This document shows positions 1 through 8,251 of a stretch of DNA of 64,000 bases, piece by piece; position 1 is the first letter of the stretch, and every line of letters begins with the position of its first letter. The notes beneath the pieces were generated by a model. That model was not told the origin of the DNA and did no database searches. It was given only the letters and a program-made list of their open reading frames with translations. The position numbers were made by a program, and so were the translations under genes. Location: NCBI GenBank assembly GCA_031404455.1, contig JANNHP010000212.1, forward strand, positions 4,807 to 68,806, given 5' to 3'. This stretch comes from JANNHP01 sp031404455. Its GTDB lineage: Bacteria; Planctomycetota; JAJSAM01; JAJVHW01.

Positions 1-1467
1 CTTGCCGACCGAGGGTTTGCCGTCGGACAGGAAGACGATCGTGTCCACGCGCGCGTCGCCCGTCGGGTCGGACTCGCGCTTCTTGCCCTTGCCCATGTCG
101 CCGAGCGCGAACGCGGCCTCGAGCGCGTCGTAGGTGTTCGTGCCGCCGGCGAACTCGACTCCTGCGATGAACTGCAGCGCCTCGCCGCGCGACTTGCCGT
201 CGGCCTTCTGCATGTCCGGCTTCCAGACACGCACGCCGCTCGAGAAGAACACGATGTTGAAGATCGTGCCGTCCTCCAGAGCCGCGACGACGCGCTTCAG
301 CTCCTCGCGCGCGAGCTCGGCGCGCGACGACTTCGCGTCCGGTCCGTTGCCGCCCATCTTCGCGTTCATCGATCCCGAGATGTCGATGACGAAGACGACC
401 CGCTTGCTCTCGATCTGGATTCCGAAGAAGCCCGTCTTGCGGTCCGACTCGGCCGGCTTCTTGCCCAGGTCCTTGAACGGGTCGGGTCCCTTCGCGGTGT
501 CCTCGGCGGGCGGCTTGCCTGTCCACTTGTCGCGATTCTGCTCCCACCAGACGCGCCAGATCTCCGGGTTCGCCGCGAGGTCCTGCCCCGTCAGCGCCTG
601 CAGTGCGCGGCGGCAGTCGTCCTTGAGGCGGCCCTCCTCCTTCACCATCCGCTTGACGATCGCGTCGATTCCCTCCTTCGACGGCGTCTTCTCGAGCGCC
701 GCGACGACGGACGCGCGCACGAGCCATCTCACGTCTTCCATCCGCGCGGCGAGCGCGGGACCCACCTTCGCCGCGTCGCGGCCGCCGAGCCCGTCGATGG
801 CGATGATCAGCGCGCGCGGATCGGGCTCCGTGTTCGTCGCCGGGGAGACCGCGGCGGTGAGCATCTCGGTCGCCCAGTCGGTCGCGACGTGGCCGAGCAG
901 CTCGTAGCCCTCGGCGCGAACCATCCAGTCCTTCGAGCCGATCCGGTTCTTCGTCCAGTCCTCGCGGACGGCCTTCTGCGCCTCGGGCGGGAGCTTCGCG
1001 ACGAGCGTTCCGTGTGCGGTGAGGAGTTCCGTGAGGACGGACTGCTGCGCCGCGACGAGCTTCTCGGCGTTGGTGACGTCCGCGCTGAGCGCGAGGTGCT
1101 CGTCGTCCTCGGGCCAACGCGGCCGCGAATCCGGGAGTGGCTTGCCCTGCTTCTTGAACTGGTCGAAGTAGTCCTGCTGCTTCTTCAGGATCTTCGCCTC
1201 GACCGGCGCCAGCGCCGCGCGGGCCTTGTCGACCTTCTCCTTCGCGTCCTCGATCGCCGACTTCGAGACGCCGGCGCACCACTGCAGCGCCTTCATCGCC
1301 TCGGGCTTGCCCGTCGCGACGAGCGCCTGGATCACGTCCTGCTTCACGGAGGCGCCGGCGCCCTTCGTGTACCGCTGCTGGTACTCCGACAGGATGTCGC
1401 CGGCGAAGGCCGAGAGCGCCAGCGCGGCGATCGCAGCGAACCCTGAGAGCAGTTTCGCGAGTCTCAT
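1..1467 (-). CDS. VWA-domain protein with HEAT-like middle region (3' end outside window)
   Basis: The reading frame is open from ATG at 1467 to the window edge, giving 489 residues without a stop. It starts with a secretion signal (MRLAKLL.., hydrophobic core, AFAG). A charged coiled-coil-like stretch, a helical repeat region and a von Willebrand A domain follow. The VWA domain is clear from VVFVIDISGSMN (metal-binding DxSGS) and IVFLSDGKPS near the end. Just before it is ALTGQDLAANPEIWRVWWEQ, which recurs in the HEAT protein at 17305-18792. The start codon overlaps the stop of the upstream membrane gene by 4 bp (ATGA), so the two are probably translationally coupled. It likely acts in the periplasm or at the envelope through metal-dependent protein binding. 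The partner is unknown. Confidence 0.85.
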   Translation of the reverse strand, partial: MRLAKLLSGFAAIAALALSAFAGDILSEYQQRYTKGAGASVKQDVIQALVATGKPEAMKALQWCAGVSKSAIEDAKEKVDKARAALAPVEAKILKKQQDYFDQFKKQGKPLPDSRPRWPEDDEHLALSADVTNAEKLVAAQQSVLTELLTAHGTLVAKLPPEAQKAVREDWTKNRIGSKDWMVRAEGYELLGHVATDWATEMLTAAVSPATNTEPDPRALIIAIDGLGGRDAAKVGPALAARMEDVRWLVRASVVAALEKTPSKEGIDAIVKRMVKEEGRLKDDCRRALQALTGQDLAANPEIWRVWWEQNRDKWTGKPPAEDTAKGPDPFKDLGKKPAESDRKTGFFGIQIESKRVVFVIDISGSMNAKMGGNGPDAKSSRAELAREELKRVVAALEDGTIFNIVFFSSGVRVWKPDMQKADGKSRGEALQFIAGVEFAGGTNTYDALEAAFALGDMGKGKKRESDPTGDARVDTIVFLSDGKPSVGK

Positions 1468-2645
1468 GGCTTGCCTCCTCCGGCGGGCTCCCCGGCGAGC
1501 GGTTCGCCGAGAGACGCCTCGGCGCCCTCGACGTAGACCTCGGTGTCGTCGATGCCGTCCACCTCGCGGCGGAGCAGGAAGTACGTGTCAGTGAGCCCGC
1601 CGACGAAGTACGAGAGAACGTAACCGTTCACGACGATCGTTGCGAGCGCGGTGATCGCCCACGCGACGTAGACCCACATGACGGGCAGGCCGTCGAACTT
1701 CTCCACCTGCGGCCAGCCGAGGACGCCGCCCGGCTTCATGCCCACGTCGATGCCGCCCCCGATCGCGCGCGCGGCGTCGATGGGCGCCGAAGGATCGGAG
1801 GCCCAGCTCGCGCCGAACATCATCGCGCGGGCGGCGATCGCGATCAGCGCTGCGCCGAACGCGGCGATCACGCCCGCGACGACCGTGACGAGCACGACCG
1901 ACACGAGGTACGCGACCGGCTTCGTGAACACGTACGAGAACGTGCGGCTGATGGCGTCGAGCGTGCCGTTCTTCTCCGTCGCGAGCGCCGCCTGCATCAC
2001 GGGCAGCCCGAAGATGCCGCCGATCGCGAGGATGAGCACCACGAGCGCCGCAACGAGCGCGAGCGGCTGCATCACGATCTGCAGGAACGGCCCCGCGCCC
2101 GGGATCGCGCTCGCCGCGCCAGCAGCGGCGGCGAGTCCGAGGAAGAGCGCCGCGGCGGCCGCGACGAAGAGCGGCGCCAGGAGGAACTGCTTCAGGTTCG
2201 AGATCGAGAACGAGAGCCCCTCGCCCGCGCCGATGCTCTCGTCCCTCGCGATGCGGACGGCGTAGACGCGGGAGATGGCGCCCGCGACGATCGACCAGAG
2301 GACGAGCAGCCAGACTCCGACCACCGCGTACTTCCACCACGGAAGCTGCGGGTCGTAGGCCGGCCCGTCCCGCAGTCGGATCTGGCCGAGCGAGCCGACG
2401 AGTCCGTGGATGTGATTCGTGTACGGCAGGCCGGTCCAGCCGAGCACGCGGTCGAAGAAGGCGGACCTGAGCCCGATCCAGGCTGGCACCCCCCCCACCT
2501 CGGGGACTGCGAGGATCGAGGCCAGCGCCGGCCAACTGAGCTGGTACGCGAGCCACCCGAAGGCACCGAGGGCGAGCGCCGAGAGGTCGAAATCGACGCG
2601 GGGCGCACGCAGAACCGTGCGCTGGCGCTCGGCCGTCTCGGCCAT
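1464..2645 (-). CDS. Multi-pass membrane protein, partner of the VWA/HEAT protein
   Basis: A 393-residue protein with about six hydrophobic segments: one near residues 20-45, one near 115-135, two long Ala-rich ones around 165-220, one around 240-275 and one near 325-350. It has a soluble acidic tail beginning FLLRREVDGIDDTEVYVE. A strong ribosome-binding sequence (GAAGGAGGAG) precedes the ATG. No catalytic motif is visible. Similar membrane proteins with a 'YFLLRREVD' tail are, to my knowledge, common in planctomycetes; this is recollection and not tested here. Its stop overlaps the start of the VWA gene, suggesting a membrane anchor or complex partner. Confidence 0.75.
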   Translation of the reverse strand: MAETAERQRTVLRAPRVDFDLSALALGAFGWLAYQLSWPALASILAVPEVGGVPAWIGLRSAFFDRVLGWTGLPYTNHIHGLVGSLGQIRLRDGPAYDPQLPWWKYAVVGVWLLVLWSIVAGAISRVYAVRIARDESIGAGEGLSFSISNLKQFLLAPLFVAAAAALFLGLAAAAGAASAIPGAGPFLQIVMQPLALVAALVVLILAIGGIFGLPVMQAALATEKNGTLDAISRTFSYVFTKPVAYLVSVVLVTVVAGVIAAFGAALIAIAARAMMFGASWASDPSAPIDAARAIGGGIDVGMKPGGVLGWPQVEKFDGLPVMWVYVAWAITALATIVVNGYVLSYFVGGLTDTYFLLRREVDGIDDTEVYVEGAEASLGEPLAGEPAGGGKP

Positions 2646-2775
2646 GGGGACTCCTCCTTCAGGTCGGGGACCGGCCGGCCTGCCGGTCGCGGGGACCGGA
2701 AGAGGCTACCGAAGGCTCAACTCCCGGCCAGAGGCTTCCGATAGGGAGGACGTCCGCCGGACAAGAGGAGTTCCC

Positions 2776-3162
2776 ATGACCGTCAGTGACCTGGCCTTCC
2801 ACCTGTCCGTCCGAGACCTCGACGGCGGCGCGGTGTCGGTCCTCCAGATCAAGGACGCCTTCCTGAACTACGCCTCGTCCGACGAGCTGAAGACCAACAT
2901 CAAGGCCGTCTGCCGCGAGCGCATCCACCGCGGCGTCAAGGGCTTCGCGGTCGACGTGTCCCGCGTGACGGTGATGGACTCCTGTGGCCTCTCGGTGCTC
3001 ATCAGCATCAAGAAGCTCGTCGAGTCGGAAGGCGCGCGAATGGCCCTCTGCGGGCTCTCGCCGATGATCAAGCGCCTCTTCGAGATCACGAAGCTCGAGC
3101 AGGTGTTCGAGATCCGCGCCGACGAGCAGGCCGCGGTCGTGTCGCTCAGCGCCACCGCATAG
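2776..3162 (+). CDS. STAS-domain protein (anti-sigma factor antagonist type)
   Basis: A 128-residue protein that is essentially one STAS domain. The segment FAVDVSRVTVMDSCGLSVLI holds the usual phosphorylatable serine in the D-S-x-G-L context (Ser69). Such proteins bind anti-sigma factors or sensor proteins, and phosphorylation by a serine kinase controls the binding. I set the start at ATG 2776 because AAGAGGAG lies 5 bases upstream; the frame is open much further upstream but without coding character. No partner kinase or phosphatase lies in the window. The gene ends 12 bp from the convergent hypothetical gene, and that gap is a perfect 12-bp palindrome. Confidence 0.9.
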   Translation: MTVSDLAFHLSVRDLDGGAVSVLQIKDAFLNYASSDELKTNIKAVCRERIHRGVKGFAVDVSRVTVMDSCGLSVLISIKKLVESEGARMALCGLSPMIKRLFEITKLEQVFEIRADEQAAVVSLSATA

Positions 3163-3174
3163 CGCCGATCGGCG
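3163..3174. repeat. 12-bp perfect palindrome between convergent stop codons
   Basis: CGCCGATCGGCG fills the whole gap between the TAG of the STAS gene and the TGA of the opposing gene. It could be a weak bidirectional terminator stem, but it is short and lacks a loop and a U-run. Confidence 0.35.
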
Positions 3175-3864
3175 TCACGTCTCGCCGGAGTCCGTGTCTC
3201 CCCCGCCGCCGCCCGAGAGCTGCGGCTCGAGGCGCATGCGCAGCCGCCGGCGGATCGTCGGCCCGAACCAGTTGACGTCGTACTTGCGGCGCCTCAGCCA
3301 TTCGTGGCGCTTGCACTCGGTGCGGTCCGGGACGGCGGCGAGACCGTGGTGCTCGTGCTCGAGGTCGAGCACGGTCTCGACGTGCGAGCAGTGCTCGACG
3401 CCGAGGTCCGCGAGGATCCGCTCGAACGGCTCGACGTCCGCCGAGAAGAGCGACAGGAGCTTGTGGTCGTCGAGGAACACCTCGAGCGGCGAGTCCGGGT
3501 CGTAGAAGCCGAAGCCGACCATGCCGTCGTGCAGGATCTGGAACCGGTAGCGCGCGAGCACCGACGCGACTTCGCCGCGCGGCACGAGGGCGGAGACGAA
3601 ACGGTCCTGCGCTGGACCGTCGGGATCCTCGTCCATGGCCTCCTCGCTCCGCCTGAGCTCCAGCACGGCGTGGCAGTGCGGCGGCATGAGCGCGAGCGCC
3701 GCGTCGAGGACGCGCTCGACGCGCAGCACGCTGAGCTGCGCGTAGAAGAAGTGGTGCGGCGGATCGTCGCCGTCGCGCCAGTGGAGCTCGTAGCCCTCGC
3801 AGAGCTCGCGCCGCGATTCGGCTTCGAGGTGCAGACCGACGGGGAAGACGTATTCGCAGACCAT
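3175..3864 (-). CDS. Hypothetical protein, 229 aa
   Basis: A soluble acidic protein without signal peptide or membrane segment. I do not recognise the family. It is rich in His and Cys in the first half (e.g. HHFFYAQLSVLRV, MPPHCHAVLELRR) and ends in a basic stretch followed by a Gly-rich, Asp/Glu tail (QLSGGGGGDTDSGET). It lies 23 bp behind the baeRF gene on the same strand and probably belongs to the same transcript as baeRF and SRAP. Base composition matches its neighbours. Confidence 0.65.
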   Translation of the reverse strand: MVCEYVFPVGLHLEAESRRELCEGYELHWRDGDDPPHHFFYAQLSVLRVERVLDAALALMPPHCHAVLELRRSEEAMDEDPDGPAQDRFVSALVPRGEVASVLARYRFQILHDGMVGFGFYDPDSPLEVFLDDHKLLSLFSADVEPFERILADLGVEHCSHVETVLDLEHEHHGLAAVPDRTECKRHEWLRRRKYDVNWFGPTIRRRLRMRLEPQLSGGGGGDTDSGET

Positions 3865-3887
3865 GGCGGGGGGACGCGGAGTCTAGC

Positions 3888-5018
3888 TCACCAACGCAGC
3901 ACGGCGGCAACCGGAGATTTCGTCGGCATGCGCTGCCTCTCGACGACGAGCACCTCGCCGCCGCGCGCGAGGACAGCGCCCGCGAGGTCGTCGAGGACGT
4001 CGTCGCCGAACGCGTCCTCGCGCGCCGCGCGCTTCCTCACCTCGCCGGTCACACGGTCGAAGACGCCGCGCACGATCCGCCCTCGCGCGATGAGCAGACG
4101 CCGCACGCGCCCCGCGACCGCGGCCGCGGCCACGATCTCGAGATCGTCCGACGAGCGTTGCGCGCCGTTCAGCCGCTGGTACTCCTCGACGGCCTGCGAC
4201 TCGCTGGCTTTCAGCGCCGCGTCCGCGATCGGTGCGGCCCTCTCGTGGATCGCGTCGGGCTTCGCGCGGCCGAAGTTGCCCTCCACGCCCTCAGGGGCGA
4301 TGTACGAGTAGCGGCTCACCGCGCGGTACGCCGACTGCAACCGTGCGGCGCCCGCGAGGACCAGCGGCGAGTGCTCGTCGCGGAGCTGCGCGCAGATCGC
4401 CTGATCCACGGCGCGGAACCAGCGGGCCACGTCCTCGCGCGCGGACCGCGGCTCACCCGATGCGTGGAACACCCGCCGCCCGCCCCCCGCCGAGTGCGAT
4501 GAGAGTCCCGGTTTCTCGTGGCCGGCGATGTCGGCCTCCTCCGGAGTGCCGGGCATGCCTTCGACGTCCTTCGCCGAGAGCCCCGAGGGAGTTCCCTCGA
4601 AGAACGACGCGGCACCCGCCGTGAGCGAGAGCACGCACCACCTGCGCTCCGACTGCAGGTAGCGGATGAGCGGGCGCACGTGGAACGTGTCGGACACGAT
4701 GACGCGCTCCGGCAGCTCCATCGCCACGCGCCAGTGGCGCAGGAAACCGGGCGCCGCGAAGACGGCGAGTCCGTCGAGCGAGTCGCGCCAGAACTCGGAC
4801 CCGAGGTACGGGGCGAAGGGCTCGACGAGGCGCGGCACCGCGCGAGGATTGATCACCGCCTCGAGCTTCCGCTTCACCTCGTCCACGATGTTCTTGAAGC
4901 GCAGACGGTCCTCCGTCGCCCCGTCGGCGCGGCGGTGCGTCGGGAGGAAGACCGAGATGCACGGTCCCTTGCGCTCGCCGAGGAGCTCCTGCAGGTCGCC
5001 GACGGTGAACGGACGCAT
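3888..5018 (-). CDS. Bacterial archaeo-eukaryotic release-factor-like protein (baeRF family)
   Basis: A 376-residue cytosolic protein. It has the baeRF family layout: N-terminal LLGERKGPCISVFLPTHR, then a middle domain that begins with a hydrophobic strand and SERRWCVLSLTAGAASFFEG, and a C-terminal eRF1 domain 3-like part with VAGRVRRLLIARGRIVRGVF and DDLAGAVLARGGEVLVVE. baeRF proteins are homologues of eRF1/Pelota proposed to act on ribosomes or in stress response; their exact reaction is not settled. The gene starts 24 bp after the SRAP stop, so it is probably co-transcribed with it. Confidence 0.8.
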   Translation of the reverse strand: MRPFTVGDLQELLGERKGPCISVFLPTHRRADGATEDRLRFKNIVDEVKRKLEAVINPRAVPRLVEPFAPYLGSEFWRDSLDGLAVFAAPGFLRHWRVAMELPERVIVSDTFHVRPLIRYLQSERRWCVLSLTAGAASFFEGTPSGLSAKDVEGMPGTPEEADIAGHEKPGLSSHSAGGGRRVFHASGEPRSAREDVARWFRAVDQAICAQLRDEHSPLVLAGAARLQSAYRAVSRYSYIAPEGVEGNFGRAKPDAIHERAAPIADAALKASESQAVEEYQRLNGAQRSSDDLEIVAAAAVAGRVRRLLIARGRIVRGVFDRVTGEVRKRAAREDAFGDDVLDDLAGAVLARGGEVLVVERQRMPTKSPVAAVLRW

Positions 5019-5042
5019 GGTCTCGAACCTCCTTGGACTCGA

Positions 5043-5738
5043 TCAGGGCGCATCGGGCGGCCCCGGCGGGACGGCCGGGGCGGCACAGCTCGGACCCTCG
5101 TGCCGGGGATCGTTGACGGCCGGACCGACGGGGACGCACGTCATGCTCGAGGTGCGCGCGGGAACGAAGAGCGACTCAAGTCGCACGTACGAGTCGATTC
5201 GCGGATCGAGCCAGGTGGCGTGGTCGCCTGGCTCGACGACGACGGGCATCCGGTCGTGCACGCGCGCCACGAGCTCGTTCGCCGCGGTCGTCAGGATCGT
5301 GAAGGTGACGAGCGGCTCCGCGGCGCCGGCACCCCGCCACGTCTCCCAGAGGCCCGCGAACGCGAACACCTTCCCGCCGCCCTTGCGGAAGATCCACGCC
5401 CGCTTGTGTCCGGGCTCCCCCGTCCACTCGTAGAAGCCCGTCACGGGGACGAGACACCGGCGGCGCCGCAGCGCGGAGCGGAACGACGGCTTCGTCGCGA
5501 CGGTCTCGCTGCGCGCATTGATCATCCGCGAGCCGACCTTCGGGTCGTCGGCCCAGCTCGGCACGAGTCCCCAGCGGACGAGATCGAGCCGCCGCGTGCC
5601 GTCCTCCGCGGCGCGCACGACCGGGAGCATCTGCGTCGGCGCGGCGTTCCACCTCGGCGCCAGCCGGGGCATCTCCGCCAGTGCGAACACCTCCGCGAGA
5701 TCCTCGGGCGGCGCATCGATCTCGTAGCGGGCGCACAT
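5043..5738 (-). CDS. SRAP (SOS response-associated peptidase, YedK/HMCES family)
   Basis: A 231-residue protein that forms DNA-protein crosslinks with abasic sites in single-stranded DNA and so shields them. The start at 5738 is fixed by the family: Cys must be residue 2 after Met removal, and the protein begins MCARYEIDAPPEDL. The other active-site residues are present: Asn in RMINARSE (Asn74), Glu in GFYEW (Glu104) and His in VHDRMPVV (His161). The substrate-cleft motif RWGLVPSWADDP is intact. The frame is open for 77 more codons upstream, across the tRNA side, which is not coding. It is the first gene of the minus-strand group SRAP-baeRF-hypothetical. Confidence 0.95.
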   Translation of the reverse strand: MCARYEIDAPPEDLAEVFALAEMPRLAPRWNAAPTQMLPVVRAAEDGTRRLDLVRWGLVPSWADDPKVGSRMINARSETVATKPSFRSALRRRRCLVPVTGFYEWTGEPGHKRAWIFRKGGGKVFAFAGLWETWRGAGAAEPLVTFTILTTAANELVARVHDRMPVVVEPGDHATWLDPRIDSYVRLESLFVPARTSSMTCVPVGPAVNDPRHEGPSCAAPAVPPGPPDAP

Positions 5739-5893
5739 GTCGGCCGAGAGGCTACGGTGCCGCGCGGCAAAGTCACACCGGTTGCCGCGAAGGCGCGCGG
5801 CGGTCCCGCGACGCCGACGGTTCACCACCGGTGCGCGATGTGTTTTTCGTGCCGCACGCCGCGTGGCGTCTCCCACAATCCGGCCACGCCGGA

Positions 5894-5968
5894 GCGGGCG
5901 TAACTCAGTGGCAGAGTGGCAGCTTCCCAAGCTGTCTGTCGAGGGTTCGATCCCCTTCGCCCGCTCCA
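5894..5968 (+). tRNA. tRNA-Gly (CCC anticodon), CCA encoded
   Basis: A cloverleaf can be drawn by hand. The acceptor stem GCGGGCG/CGCCCGC is perfect. The D-stem is ACTC/GAGT and the anticodon stem GCAGC/GCTGT around the loop TTCCCAA, which gives anticodon CCC. The T-arm is GAGGG-TTCGATC-CCCTT. The discriminator base T is followed by encoded CCA at 5966-5968. The tRNA is divergent from SRAP and directly precedes the DarTG island, a typical integration position. Confidence 0.95.
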
Positions 5969-6204
5969 AGGCAACCTCCCGCGTGTCGCGGAGTTACGAC
6001 GACTCGCGCCGGGCACCGAAAACGCGCTCGGACCGGATGGCTACCTCCATGGCTACCTCCCGCGACGTCTGGCGCGAGGTCTGGCGGCGCTGAGCGTCGC
6101 CGCAGACGAGTGTCAACTGACGGCGGACTATCACGCTGCGCGATGGTTGATCTTCCCGTCCACGCCACGCGCGACACGACCTGCTCGACAGGTACGATCA
6201 CGTC
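5969..6204. other. Non-coding left margin of the DarTG island
   Basis: There are 236 bases between the tRNA 3' end and the first island gene. The sequence contains a tandem ATGGCTACCTCC pair around 6037-6062 and a short open frame, but nothing that reads as an integrase. I did not find a second copy of the tRNA 3' end further right, so no att pair can be called. Confidence 0.4.
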
Positions 6205-6558
6205 GTGTCTCACACGTCCCTCGTCGACGCTGCCCGTGACGTCGCGCATCGCGTGGCGTCGGGTGCGCCGGCCGGCGACTGGACCGCTCCCGAGACGACC
6301 CTCGCGATGCTGATCTCCGTGTACGGGGATCCGTCCAAGCTCGGCGGCACGAAGCCCCTCGCCGACAAGACGCGACGGCAGCACCCGGCCGTCGTGGCGG
6401 TGGCCCACGCCATCGGCCGCACGCAGGACGCCGTGGTGATGAAGGTGATGAACCTCCGCTCGACTCTGACCAAGGGCGCGCGCGGGCTGCCCCACGCGGC
6501 CAAGTTGGAGCGCACCACGGTGGACCGCCAAGACGGGCGGAAGTGTCCCCTCGCCTAG
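6205..6558 (+). CDS. Small protein resembling the N-terminal domain of HNH-type restriction endonucleases
   Basis: A 117-residue protein starting at GTG. Its core runs WTAPETTLAMLISVYG ... HPAVVAVAHAIGRTQDAVVMK, then NLRSTLTKGARGL and HAAKLE. This matches the pattern I know from the N-terminal region of predicted HNH restriction endonucleases: a W-x-x-E-E helix, a P-x-V..lA..lGRTpsAvamKl.Nl helix-turn-helix, then Gl.naSkld. The HNH nuclease half is absent; the frame ends soon after. It may be a truncated gene or a stand-alone DNA-binding protein that regulates the next two genes. darT starts 51 bp downstream on the same strand. Confidence 0.6.
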   Translation: MSHTSLVDAARDVAHRVASGAPAGDWTAPETTLAMLISVYGDPSKLGGTKPLADKTRRQHPAVVAVAHAIGRTQDAVVMKVMNLRSTLTKGARGLPHAAKLERTTVDRQDGRKCPLA

Positions 6559-6609
6559 GTAGCATCTGGCTGCGGCGCTTGGGTCGGGCGCGCAGAGGAG
6601 CGTCTCACG

Positions 6610-7200
6610 ATGGGGAAGTTGCCGAGGGACTTCGCGCAGGTGTTCCACCTGACGGACTTGGCAAACCTCGCTGGCATCGTTGCTCATGGAGTCCTCTGCC
6701 GCGCGGAGCTCAGTCGCCGACGCATCGGCTTCGGCGACGTCGCCGACGCTGGCATCCTCGAGGGACGAAGTGCGCACGGACTCGATGCGTGCGTCCCGTT
6801 CCACTTCTTCCCGAAGAACCCGTTCGACGGGAGGGTCATGAAGGACCGGCCGGGCACTGTCTTCGTCTTGCTCGCGGTGAGCCGCGCGACCGCACGGGCG
6901 CAGCACTGGCGCGTGATCCCGCGCCATCCGCTCTCGGATCGGGAGACCCCGCAGGTTCTTGCGTGGGACGCCGGACTTGCGGCGATCGACTGGATCAAGA
7001 TGGAGCCGGGACCGAAACGCGACTACCACGACGCCGACATCAGGCGGGCGTGCATGGCGGAAGCGCTCGGCCCGTCGTGTGTTCCGCTCGCCGACGTCCA
7101 ATCGATCTACGTCCACGACGAGAAGGTGCAGACGGTCGTACTGAATCTGCTCGGAGGTGGAACGCGTCCGCACGTGAACATCGCCCCCTGGTGGGTGTAG
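6610..7200 (+). CDS. darT: DarT-like DNA ADP-ribosyltransferase toxin
   Basis: A 196-residue protein of the DarT (DUF4433) family. DarT transfers ADP-ribose from NAD+ to bases in single-stranded DNA and blocks replication. Family marks are the N-terminal FHLTDLANLAGIVAHGVLCR with its NAD-binding His (His13), VPFHFFPKNPF (about 62-72) and the C-terminal RRACMAEALGPSCVPLADV. Glu151 in that last motif is the likely catalytic glutamate. Length is normal for the family. AGAGGAG precedes the ATG. The antitoxin gene follows after 9 bp, so they form one operon. Which DarT subclass (thymidine- or guanosine-specific) cannot be told from this reading. Confidence 0.88.
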   Translation: MGKLPRDFAQVFHLTDLANLAGIVAHGVLCRAELSRRRIGFGDVADAGILEGRSAHGLDACVPFHFFPKNPFDGRVMKDRPGTVFVLLAVSRATARAQHWRVIPRHPLSDRETPQVLAWDAGLAAIDWIKMEPGPKRDYHDADIRRACMAEALGPSCVPLADVQSIYVHDEKVQTVVLNLLGGGTRPHVNIAPWWV

Positions 7201-7209
7201 TATCCGACC

Positions 7210-8250
7210 GTGATCCGCTTCGTACGCGGCAACCTGTTCGAGAGCCAGGCGGAGGCTCTCGTGAACACCGTCAATTGCGTCGGTGTCATGGGCAAGGGCA
7301 TCGCCCATCAGTTCCAGCGCGCGTACCCCGCGATGTTTGCGGACTACAGCCGCCGCTGTCGCGCGGGGACCGTGCGCCTCGGCGAAGTGACGACGTTTCC
7401 CGAGCGCGGGAAGCTGATCGTGAACTTCCCGACGAAGAACCACTGGAAGGCACGATCGCGGATCGAGGACATCGGGGCGGGCTTGCGCGCGCTCGCCGCG
7501 CTGATCACGGACGCCCACGTCCGCTCGATCGCGATCCCGCCGCTCGGCTGCGGCAACGGTGGTCTCGACTGGAACGACGTCCGCCCCGTCATCGAACGCG
7601 AACTCGGCGCACTCGCCGACGTGGAAATCACAGTGTTCGAACCCGTCGGCACGTTCAAGTCCGCGGTCGCGAAGGAACCCCGGGTGTCCCTCGGCCACTT
7701 CGTCCTCGCGGCGCTCGCGACGCACATCCGCAAGAAGCTCGCGCTTCAGAAGGCCTCGTACTTCTTCAACGTGTTCGCCGGCGAGCCGTACTTCAAGTTC
7801 ACGCAGGCGAAGTTCGGCCCCTACTTCGTCGGGATGGACCCGATGCTCCAGGAACTCGCCGACTACCGCGACTTCACCAAGTTGGCGCGCGAGCAGATCG
7901 TTGAGGACGGCATCCAGCGGAAGCTCGCGGGCGCCGACGTCGATCGCCTTCGAAACTGGCTTCCCGTCATCGACCGCACGGTGGACTTCGTTCAGCGACA
8001 CTCGAACGACATTGAGGCGCTCGCGACTGCGCACGCCGTCATCTCGCAGTCCCCGTCGTCGAGCGACGAGCAGGTCGTAACTCGGTTCCTCGCGTGGTCC
8101 ACCGAGAAGGCGGAACGGTTCGAACGCGCCGACGTGCTCGCAGCCCTGCGGACTCTGGAGGAGGAGCACCTGGTCGTCCGATCGCTCTACGGCTATCAGG
8201 TCGGAACGCCGCCCCCGCGAACCACCGTCCCCGCATCGACCGACAGTTGA
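7210..8250 (+). CDS. darG: DarG-like macrodomain antitoxin (DNA ADP-ribosyl glycohydrolase)
   Basis: A 346-residue protein starting at GTG. Residues 1 to about 155 are a macrodomain: VNTVNCVGVMGKGIAHQF (18-35) and IPPLGCGNGGLDW (109-121) are the ADP-ribose-binding loops and match DarG closely. The remaining 190 residues are the helical C-terminal domain (FKFTQAKFGPYF, then repeated helices) that in DarG binds and neutralises DarT directly. The macrodomain removes ADP-ribose from DNA. It is encoded directly after darT, the normal gene order. The frame stops at 8250, right at the edge of a broken native gene. Confidence 0.9.
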   Translation: MIRFVRGNLFESQAEALVNTVNCVGVMGKGIAHQFQRAYPAMFADYSRRCRAGTVRLGEVTTFPERGKLIVNFPTKNHWKARSRIEDIGAGLRALAALITDAHVRSIAIPPLGCGNGGLDWNDVRPVIERELGALADVEITVFEPVGTFKSAVAKEPRVSLGHFVLAALATHIRKKLALQKASYFFNVFAGEPYFKFTQAKFGPYFVGMDPMLQELADYRDFTKLAREQIVEDGIQRKLAGADVDRLRNWLPVIDRTVDFVQRHSNDIEALATAHAVISQSPSSSDEQVVTRFLAWSTEKAERFERADVLAALRTLEEEHLVVRSLYGYQVGTPPPRTTVPASTDS

Positions 8251-8251
8251 G

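Noticed and set aside
6031..6093. Short frame after the tRNA (MATSMATSRDVWREVWRR) as an integrase start
   Set aside because: It stops after 18 codons and shows no tyrosine-recombinase motif; the tandem ATGGCTACCTCC is only a small duplication.
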